Below are positions 44,667-51,282 of a stretch of DNA of 64,000 bases, piece after piece. A program made the translations under genes and the position numbers. The notes under the pieces are model-generated. The model was not told the origin of the DNA and made no database searches. It saw nothing but the letters and a program-made list of their open reading frames with translations. Each line of letters opens with the position of its first letter. Position 1 is the stretch's first letter. Source of the stretch: an uncultured Gammaproteobacteria bacterium (GTDB lineage Bacteria > Pseudomonadota > Gammaproteobacteria > PS1 > Pseudothioglobaceae); assembly GCA_902606745.1 (NCBI GenBank), contig CACLHR010000004.1:1-64000 (forward strand). Direction: 5' to 3'.

Positions 44667-45427
44667 AAGTTGTAATCCATTATCAGTGGTGAGTGGTCAG
44701 AAAAACGTTCTTTTTTGTAGATCTCGCAGGCTGTCGCATGACCAGCTAGATTCGAGCTTACCACCTGGTAATCGAGACGCCAACCGGTATTGTTTAGCCA
44801 TGCCTGACCTCGGTTGGACCACCATGTGTATTGAAATTCATCTTGATTAATCTCTCTGAAAGCGTCGATATATCCCACCTCATCATAGAGTTTGTCCAAC
44901 CAAGCTCTCTCTTCGGGAAGAAATCCAGAGTTTTTTTGGTTTGATTTCCAGTTTTTTAAATCAATCTTTTTGTGGGCGATATTCCAATCACCACAAATGA
45001 TGTACTTTCTACCATCTTTTTGTAGTTTACGTAAATGAGGCAAATAACGTTCAGTAATAAATTCCATTTTGAAGGCTTGCCTTTCTTCCTTTGATGACCC
45101 TGAGGGTAAATAGATAGATATAACGCTTAAATCTCCAAAGTCAGCCTGAATCAGTCGACCCTCAGAATTGATGTCCTGCCAAGGACTATAGATGACTCGA
45201 TCAGGTTTTAATTTGCAATAAAGAGCAGTTCCGCTATAGCCCTTCCTTTCCGCACTATGGTAATAGGTGTGCATTCCCGAAGGGTAGAAGCGCTCATCGA
45301 GCTGCTGTTCTTGGGCTTTGATTTCTTGCAAACAGACAACATCCGCATTTTGTTTTTTTAACCAGCTGAAAAAACCTTTTCGCTCAGCCGCTCGAATTCC
45401 ATTGACATTAATTGTTATAATTCTCAT
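44663..45427 (-). CDS. xthA: exodeoxyribonuclease III / AP endonuclease
   Basis: 254 residues of the EEP (ExoIII) superfamily. It incises abasic sites in base excision repair. NVNGIRAA at the start, LQEIKAQ (metal-binding Glu), GDWNIAH (Asp-Asn pair) and the final SDHSPL catalytic His are present. It is divergent from pyrE with only 31 bases between starts and heads the nine-gene minus-strand run. Confidence 0.95.
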   Translation of the reverse strand: MRIITINVNGIRAAERKGFFSWLKKQNADVVCLQEIKAQEQQLDERFYPSGMHTYYHSAERKGYSGTALYCKLKPDRVIYSPWQDINSEGRLIQADFGDLSVISIYLPSGSSKEERQAFKMEFITERYLPHLRKLQKDGRKYIICGDWNIAHKKIDLKNWKSNQKNSGFLPEERAWLDKLYDEVGYIDAFREINQDEFQYTWWSNRGQAWLNNTGWRLDYQVVSSNLAGHATACEIYKKERFSDHSPLIMDYNL

Positions 45428-45458
45428 TGCGATTATTTTAATAGTTTAGGAATATTCG

Positions 45459-46103
45459 ATGGAACAGTATCAGAAGGATTTTGTGGACTTCACATTGGAA
45501 ACTGGCGTATTAAAGTTTGGTGAGTTTACTCTGAAGTCTGGAAGAGTGAGTCCCTATTTTTTCAATGCAGGACTATTCAATACAGGTAGCCATCTGTCCG
45601 AGCTTGGAAAATTCTATGCTCAGGCCATTGAGGCCAGTGGACTAATGTTTGATGTTTTGTTTGGTCCAGCCTATAAAGGCATTCCTTTGGCTGCTGCTGC
45701 ATCAATCGCACTTAATGACAGCTTCAATAAAAATATTCCCTATAGCTTTAATAGAAAAGAGGTAAAAGATCATGGCGAGGGTGGCAGCATTGTTGGGCAT
45801 CCTCTGGAAGGAGATATTCTTGTCATTGATGATGTAATTACAGCAGGGACTGCAATCAGAGAAGCCCAAGATATTATTTCATCAAATGGAGCTATTACCA
45901 AAGGGGTGATTGTGGCCTTAGATCGACAAGAAAAGGGCAATAGTGAACTATCGGCTATACAAGAGGTTGAACAGATTTTTGGAGTATCTGTTATAAGCAT
46001 CATAAACCTTTCTCATATTATTGAGCATCTTAAGTCTGTTAACAATGAACAGATTCTTCAGAAAATAGAGAGCTATAGATCTCAATATGGCATCAACGAA
46101 TAA
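45459..46103 (+). CDS. pyrE: orotate phosphoribosyltransferase
   Basis: 214 residues (E. coli 213). It makes OMP from orotate and PRPP in pyrimidine synthesis. [13 protein letters not shown] and the PRPP loop [17 protein letters not shown] are conserved. It is divergent from xthA and convergent with the nfeD-like gene (25 bases between ends). Confidence 0.97.
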   Translation: MEQYQKDFVDFTLETGVLKFGEFTLKSGRVSPYFFNAGLFNTGSHLSELGKFYAQAIEASGLMFDVLFGPAYKGIPLAAAASIALNDSFNKNIPYSFNRKEVKDHGEGGSIVGHPLEGDILVIDDVITAGTAIREAQDIISSNGAITKGVIVALDRQEKGNSELSAIQEVEQIFGVSVISIINLSHIIEHLKSVNNEQILQKIESYRSQYGINE

Positions 46104-46128
46104 TATCCTCAGATATCAATTTCCGGTT

Positions 46129-46572
46129 TTAATCTTTATTTGATGGTTCAACAATAAGGGTTGAAGAATCTACATCTACAATTTGAACCTTTTGTCCAAC
46201 AATCATTTCACAACCCTTCGCAAACCATAAAGACTCACCCAGCCTAACTTTGACAATGCTGTTTTCAATAGAGACAACTGTGCATTCCTTGCCAATGTGG
46301 CTCTTGGCATTAATACTTAGCTCATCATCAACCGTTTTCACTGGGTAGTATTTTTTTGCTAAAAATGTGGAAACTGCTGAGAGCAATAAAAAGCTTACAA
46401 CTTGTAATCCAGAGGAAACTCCAGGGTACAAATAGAACACAATACTAATTGTGATAGCAGATGCACCAATCCAGAGCAGGAACATTGACCACAAGAACAG
46501 CTCAACAATGACTAGGGCGAGTCCGAATACAAGCCAATGCAAGTAGTTTAGGTTTTCTAATAACATTTCCAT
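46129..46572 (-). CDS. NfeD-like membrane protein
   Basis: 147 residues: two or three membrane helices in the first 75 residues (WLVFGLALVIVELFLWSMFLLWIGASA) followed by a small soluble OB-like domain (from about 85: NAKSHIGKECTVVSIENSIVKVRLGESLWFA). This is the short NfeD/YbbK arrangement, which usually accompanies an SPFH (QmcA/stomatin) gene; none lies adjacent here. Its start faces the dioxygenase gene at 46688, so the two are divergent. Confidence 0.8.
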   Translation of the reverse strand: MEMLLENLNYLHWLVFGLALVIVELFLWSMFLLWIGASAITISIVFYLYPGVSSGLQVVSFLLLSAVSTFLAKKYYPVKTVDDELSINAKSHIGKECTVVSIENSIVKVRLGESLWFAKGCEMIVGQKVQIVDVDSSTLIVEPSNKD

Positions 46573-46687
46573 GAAGGTGATTTTATATTCTTTATGAGGG
46601 AGTAATAAAATTTTCCTTGGTGTTCGTATAAAAAATATTTATTTTTTTTGCAATTTAGTTCATAATGCAGGTACTACTGGGGTCTTT

Positions 46688-47572
46688 ATGGAAAATGGAA
46701 AATCTATAAAAAATACAAATTTGGTTGAAAAGTTTCAAAAGGACGGCTTTGTCGTTCTTGAAAATGCGTTAACTGATTCTCAATTGTTGGCACTCAATAG
46801 TGACTTATCAATGTGGGTTGAAGAGAGCAGAGGAAATGAAAAGTCTTACGGAAAAATCATGGATGGAAGGCCACGTTTTGATTTGCAACTAGATACCCAT
46901 TCATTTGATAACCCTGCACTTAGAAGAATAACTTCGCCTGCCGAAATTTCACAAGCATGTCTCGATGTGGTTAAAGATAATACAGCTCTAGATTTTGTTA
47001 GTGAAATTTTTGGACCAAATATCAAGCACTGGACGAATAAAATCAACCTTAAACTTCCAGGCTCTGGCACGGAGGTGAAGTTCCATCAGGATTTCCCTTA
47101 TGAACCGCATTCAAATGAAGACATCATGACAGTTTTATATTTCCTTGATGACGTCACACTTGAAAACGGGCCCTTAGAGGTTATTGCGGGTTCACACAAC
47201 GGACCTCTTTATTCGCTATGGCATGACGGCGTTTTTACTGGCGCCGTTTCACCAGAAATTGAAGCCGAATGTAAAACAAAGGCTATTAGTTGTGTAGGCA
47301 AGGCAGGTTCGGCATGTTTGATGCATTCCAAATTAATGCATGGTTCTAAATCAAACAAAACTCAATCCGCACGCTCTCTGTTTATTGTTTCTTATACAGC
47401 AGAAGACGCAGTCAATCTTGCTGAAAATCCTCTCCCAAGTAAATTAGATGGCATGATTGTTCGAGGCAAGAAAACTGGTATCGTTCGTTCTACTAGCTAT
47501 AGTGTCGAATTGCCAGAGTATCCTCAAGAGGTATCATTCTTCGACCAGCAATCCAAAATGAAAGATATTTGA
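46688..47572 (+). CDS. PhyH-family Fe(II)/2-oxoglutarate dioxygenase, PhnY-like candidate
   Basis: 294 residues. The iron ligands are His133 and Asp135 (KFHQDFPYEPH) and His218 (LMHGS); Arg229 is placed to bind 2-oxoglutarate. This is a complete phytanoyl-CoA dioxygenase-type fold. PhnY, which hydroxylates 2-aminoethylphosphonate, belongs to this family. Its gene lies 30 bases before a TmpA-like dioxygenase and the PhnZ/TmpB-like HD oxygenase, so a phosphonate C1-hydroxylase role is plausible. Other substrates (ectoine-type, other amines) cannot be excluded by sequence alone. Confidence 0.68.
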   Translation: MENGKSIKNTNLVEKFQKDGFVVLENALTDSQLLALNSDLSMWVEESRGNEKSYGKIMDGRPRFDLQLDTHSFDNPALRRITSPAEISQACLDVVKDNTALDFVSEIFGPNIKHWTNKINLKLPGSGTEVKFHQDFPYEPHSNEDIMTVLYFLDDVTLENGPLEVIAGSHNGPLYSLWHDGVFTGAVSPEIEAECKTKAISCVGKAGSACLMHSKLMHGSKSNKTQSARSLFIVSYTAEDAVNLAENPLPSKLDGMIVRGKKTGIVRSTSYSVELPEYPQEVSFFDQQSKMKDI

Positions 47573-47602
47573 TTATCATTCGCAATTTTTTAAGATATTG
47601 GC

Positions 47603-48754
47603 ATGTCACAGATAAAAGAGCTCATAATAAAACTCTCTATTGCTGATGATGAGTTAGTCATTGAGTGGTATGACGGCAAGGAAAGTCGACTATATAGCCA
47701 GTGGCTGCGCGATCATTGCCAAATGCCAACGTCTATAAATACCGATAATGGACAGCGCCTGTTCAGTGTCGTCAATATACCCAAAGAAACCTACATCGAA
47801 AAAGCCTATCAGGATGACAAAGGAAATGTCTGTGTCCGCTTCCAACCAGAAAATCATATGTCTGTTTTCTCACAGAGCTGGTTAAGAAAGAATTGTTATG
47901 ACCTTAATCTTCATTTCGATGACAGAAGTGAGAAACAAAAACATTTATGGCAAAAAGACAGTTTCAAGGATGGTTTACCGTTTATTAATTACGAATCCAT
48001 GTGTAATGACGAGAGTATTAAGCTGGATGCATTACGTTTGGTCAGAGATATTGGTTTTTTTGTTCTTGAAAATGTCCCAACTGCCGAAGGTCAAGTTTTA
48101 AAAGTTATTAGTGAGTTGGGTTACACTCGAGAGACAAATTATGGAGCCTTATTTGAAGTAAGAACTGAAGTCAATCCCAATAACCTTGCTTATACCAACA
48201 TGGGACTCGGATCTCACACCGATAACCCTTACAGAGATCCTGTGCCAACAGTGCAGCTTTTGCATTGTCTAGATAGCTCCACAGAGGGTGGAGATTCAGT
48301 GCTAGTTGATGGTTTTAAAGCAGGCACTGTTTTACGTCAAGAAAGTAAAGAAGATTTCGACATCTTAACCAACACCTGGGTTAATTTTCGCTTTTCAGAT
48401 GAAGCAACTGATCTTCGCTCTAGAGTGCCGTTGATTGAACTAAATGATAGCAGTGAAATTGTCAAAGTGAGGTACAACAATCGCTCAATTGACACAATAA
48501 AATTGCCTGCAAAAAAAATCCGGAATTTTTACAAAGCCTATCGTCATTGGAGTGAAATTATTGAAAGAGAGGACTTAAAAATTACATTTAAGCTCTCAGA
48601 GGGCGATTTAATACTACTTGATAACACCCGTATAATGCATGCCAGAACAGCCTTCTCTAAAAAAGGAAAGCGTCATTTACAGGGTGCCTATACCGACCTA
48701 GACGGTCTTTACAGTCTGCTCAATGTTTTGGAGAATCAACAACAAAATGGATAG
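47603..48754 (+). CDS. tmpA: gamma-butyrobetaine-hydroxylase-like dioxygenase, TmpA-like
   Basis: 383 residues. The N-terminal domain of the BBOX type contains WLRDHC at 34-39, but only Cys39 of the usual Cys/His zinc set is obvious. The TauD-type catalytic domain has His205 and Asp207 (GSHTDNPYRDPVPTVQLLHCL) and distal His346 (NTRIMHARTAF). TmpA enzymes of this family hydroxylate 2-(trimethylammonio)ethylphosphonate instead of gamma-butyrobetaine. The assignment rests on context: the stop overlaps the start of an HD oxygenase of the TmpB/PhnZ type by eight bases. Taken alone it would be called gamma-butyrobetaine dioxygenase. Confidence 0.7.
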   Translation: MSQIKELIIKLSIADDELVIEWYDGKESRLYSQWLRDHCQMPTSINTDNGQRLFSVVNIPKETYIEKAYQDDKGNVCVRFQPENHMSVFSQSWLRKNCYDLNLHFDDRSEKQKHLWQKDSFKDGLPFINYESMCNDESIKLDALRLVRDIGFFVLENVPTAEGQVLKVISELGYTRETNYGALFEVRTEVNPNNLAYTNMGLGSHTDNPYRDPVPTVQLLHCLDSSTEGGDSVLVDGFKAGTVLRQESKEDFDILTNTWVNFRFSDEATDLRSRVPLIELNDSSEIVKVRYNNRSIDTIKLPAKKIRNFYKAYRHWSEIIEREDLKITFKLSEGDLILLDNTRIMHARTAFSKKGKRHLQGAYTDLDGLYSLLNVLENQQQNG

Positions 48755-49310
48755 GATTGGTGCTGACAGTATTGTCAATCATATCGAAGATGTATTTAGA
48801 CGTCGTGGTTCTGAGTCATACTTAGGCGAGCAGGTTACCATGGCTCAACATATGCTACAAACCGCACAATGTGCTGAACTAGCAGGTGCAGTTGGTAGTC
48901 AAATTGTTGCCGCTCTATTGCATGATATTGGTCATTACAAAAACGAAATCCCAGAAACATCTTTAGCGAAGGGTATTGATAATTTTCATGAAGAGGCGGG
49001 CGCTAATTTTTTGGAAGATTACTTTCCAATATCTGTTGTAGAGCCTATTCGTCAGCACGTTGCTGCAAAACGTTACCTATGTGCAGTTAAGTCAGACTAT
49101 CTCGAGCGACTTTCTCCTGCTTCTGTTCGCACTCTTAGTCTGCAAGGTGGACCAATGAATGCAATAGAAATAGTAGAATTTGAAAGAAATGACTATTTGG
49201 AACAGTCTATACAGCTGCGTTACTGGGATGATGATGGAAAAGACCCTGATAGAGTGCACCCACCCTTTTCTTACTATCGCTCTTTGATTGAATCTCTCAT
49301 CAAACACTAA
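48747..49310 (+). CDS. tmpB: HD-domain mixed-valent di-iron oxygenase, TmpB/PhnZ-like
   Basis: 187 residues from the ATG at 48747, which overlaps the preceding stop; a farther upstream ATG at 48723 would add eight residues. Against remembered PhnZ it keeps the YLGE lid (Tyr and Glu), the first His (QHML), HD of LLHDIGHYKN, His of FHEEAGANFL, HVAAKRYL with Lys, LQGGPM and the final Asp in RYWDDDGKD. Thus every expected iron ligand is there. Such enzymes cleave the C-P bond of 1-hydroxyphosphonates with O2, giving phosphate plus a carboxylate (glycine for PhnZ, glycine betaine for TmpB). Confidence 0.82.
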   Translation: MDRIGADSIVNHIEDVFRRRGSESYLGEQVTMAQHMLQTAQCAELAGAVGSQIVAALLHDIGHYKNEIPETSLAKGIDNFHEEAGANFLEDYFPISVVEPIRQHVAAKRYLCAVKSDYLERLSPASVRTLSLQGGPMNAIEIVEFERNDYLEQSIQLRYWDDDGKDPDRVHPPFSYYRSLIESLIKH

Positions 49311-49407
49311 TTATTTGAGTTGCCATATAGTCCTAATATTGAAACGTACGACACATCCTCATTCGGAAAGTATAATACTGTTCTAATAAATTGAACTCAT
49401 CCACCTA

Positions 49408-49878
49408 ATGAAAAACAATAAATTACTAATAATGAACGGCCCTGGGCTCTCAGATTTAAGTAACTACAATGAGAGGGGTTATGGCCACCTAACATTAGAC
49501 ATAGTTCAAAAAAAATGTGCAGAAACTTGTAAAATTTTCGGTCTTAAAATGGACTTTCGCCAAACGGATGATGAGGCTGAGTTATCTCGTTTTTTAAAAG
49601 ATGGTATTGAAGATTTTGATGCTCTAATAATTAACCCAGCTGGATATTCTCATGTGTCATCCGTGGACTATACTATTTATAGTTCTGCAATCAAAACAAT
49701 CACTCGACAAAACAAGCCAGTTATTGAAGTGCATATTTCAAATATTTTTCAACAAGGTGTTGAAAATACTAAGCCAATACAAGTTCCAAAATGCGAAGTG
49801 GGTTTTGTAAGCGGGCTTGGCATTCATAGCTATGATCTTGCTATTAGGGCAGTTAACAAGAAACTCAGAAAAAATTAG
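49408..49878 (+). CDS. divergent AroQ-family protein, probably not a dehydroquinase
   Basis: 156 residues of the type II dehydroquinase fold. It keeps NGP near 10-12, a Tyr at 25, Asn76 and His82 (INPAGYSH) and Glu107/His109 (PVIEVHISN). It lacks the SNxEGE strand (TDDEAE instead) and the REEFRHHS block with the substrate-binding arginine, so normal dehydroquinase activity is doubtful. The stop is immediately followed by the start of a canonical AroQ, suggesting coexpression or a mixed oligomer. Function unknown; intact and unlikely to be a pseudogene. Confidence 0.7.
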   Translation: MKNNKLLIMNGPGLSDLSNYNERGYGHLTLDIVQKKCAETCKIFGLKMDFRQTDDEAELSRFLKDGIEDFDALIINPAGYSHVSSVDYTIYSSAIKTITRQNKPVIEVHISNIFQQGVENTKPIQVPKCEVGFVSGLGIHSYDLAIRAVNKKLRKN

Positions 49879-50331
49879 ATGAATATATACGTTATAAATG
49901 GTCCAAACATAAATCTTCTTGGCACTCGTGAACCAGAAATTTATGGCAAGGAGACGTTAAAAAGTATCTCAAAAAAATGTATACAGCAGGGCTTGAAAGA
50001 TGGACATGATGTTAAGTTTATGCAATCTAATTATGAAGGAGAAATAGTTGAATGGATTCAGAATGCAATCACTGAGAAAGTTGATGCAATTGTTATCAAT
50101 GCTGCTGCTTATACTCACACATCAATAGCAATTCATGATGCATTGAAATCATATTCTGGTTTCAAAATAGAACTACATATTTCGAATCCACATTTGCGTG
50201 AAACTTTTAGACATGTTTCCTATATTTCTTCAGCAGTGGACGCGATTGTTGCCGGACTTGGTCCTGACGGCTATAGTCACGTGATCGAATTATTGGCGGA
50301 TCTCCAAAAGCACTATAAACAAAAAAAATAA
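49879..50331 (+). CDS. aroQ: type II 3-dehydroquinate dehydratase-like protein
   Basis: 150 residues with the full catalytic set, one number below M. tuberculosis AroQ: Arg17, Tyr22 (TREPEIYG), Asn74, His80 (NAAAYTHTS), Asp87, Glu98, His100 (IELHISN) and Arg111 (RETFRHVSY). It would dehydrate 3-dehydroquinate in the shikimate pathway. Arginine before Asp87 in most members is His here. Its location among betaine/phosphonate genes, rather than beside accB-accC, is unusual, so a non-shikimate role is possible. It abuts the preceding paralogue with no gap. Confidence 0.8.
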   Translation: MNIYVINGPNINLLGTREPEIYGKETLKSISKKCIQQGLKDGHDVKFMQSNYEGEIVEWIQNAITEKVDAIVINAAAYTHTSIAIHDALKSYSGFKIELHISNPHLRETFRHVSYISSAVDAIVAGLGPDGYSHVIELLADLQKHYKQKK

Positions 50332-50354
50332 AAGCCTCAATACCTGTTAAGAAA

Positions 50355-51257
50355 TTATCTCGTTTTTGAGAATAACTCTCTACGCATCATATCAATGTGG
50401 TCTGTATGAACACCACAGCAACCACCGATAAAATTTATACCACGCTGTTTCCATTTAGAAGAATATGTACAATAGCCCTCAGCCGAAATTACGTTATTAA
50501 ATGTCCAATCACCACCTATAGATGTTCCAGAATGTGCATAGATGCCGATATTGCCATTCCACTCACTCTGAAGAATATCTAAGCATCGATCAACATATTC
50601 AACCTCTGTGTGCATTATATTTATTACATCTGGGTTGTATGATTTCAACTCATGAATGGTGTCTTCTAGGCTATCTCCATCTAGCAAACACATTTTTTGT
50701 GATTTGTCAGGCTCACAAGTAAGCCCTACCCAAACAGGTAGTCCAGAAGCTTGAGAAGCTTTCAGTGTAGTCATCATCTGCTCTATGTCAATCATCATTT
50801 CAAGCATTATTAAATCTGCACCGGCGTCTGCCATAATTTTTGCTTGCTGAGTAATCGAAGAATTTAGTTCACTCAAAGAAGGTTTGTTGCCAGTCCAGGT
50901 CCAATAGGAAATACCTCCAGCAACCAAAACATTGTCTTTATTCAAGTTCTCTCTTGCTTCAACAGCAAGTTTTACAGCACGTTCATTCAAAACTTCAAAG
51001 TTATGACCTTCATCGGCATCAGATAGAGCATGCTTATTCGTTGAAAAAGTGTTACTAATTACAATCTCAGCTCCTAGATTAATATAGTCTTCATGAACTT
51101 GTCTTAAAATTTCAGGATGACTTAGAGCCGCTGCACCGTTCCAAGCGTTTTTGTGTTGAGGCACTCCTCTACGTTCAACTTCTGTACCAGTAGCTCCATC
51201 TATTAATATGCATTCTCCATCCTTAGCTCTTTTCATTAAACTACTGTATCTGTCCAT
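50355..51257 (-). CDS. homocysteine S-methyltransferase-like protein (betaine demethylase candidate)
   Basis: 300 residues of the homocysteine S-methyltransferase barrel: DGATGTEVERRG at 20-31, ISNTFSTNKHAL at 67-78 and the C-terminal zinc pair Cys280-Cys281 in GGCCGVH. The third zinc ligand, normally a Cys in an N-C motif after strand 6, is missing: residues 211-216 read VINIMH, leaving His216 as a possible substitute. Beside a dimethylglycine dehydrogenase gene, a glycine betaine to homocysteine transfer is the simplest guess, making dimethylglycine and methionine. The changed ligand leaves room for another methyl donor or acceptor. Confidence 0.72.
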   Translation of the reverse strand: MDRYSSLMKRAKDGECILIDGATGTEVERRGVPQHKNAWNGAAALSHPEILRQVHEDYINLGAEIVISNTFSTNKHALSDADEGHNFEVLNERAVKLAVEARENLNKDNVLVAGGISYWTWTGNKPSLSELNSSITQQAKIMADAGADLIMLEMMIDIEQMMTTLKASQASGLPVWVGLTCEPDKSQKMCLLDGDSLEDTIHELKSYNPDVINIMHTEVEYVDRCLDILQSEWNGNIGIYAHSGTSIGGDWTFNNVISAEGYCTYSSKWKQRGINFIGGCCGVHTDHIDMMRRELFSKTR

Positions 51258-51282
51258 AAATTGCTCCTTTTAAATAATTGAA

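Noticed and set aside
49408-49878. First AroQ-like gene as a pseudogene
   Set aside because: The frame is intact, keeps core catalytic residues and abuts the next gene precisely; loss of the lid block looks like divergence, not decay.
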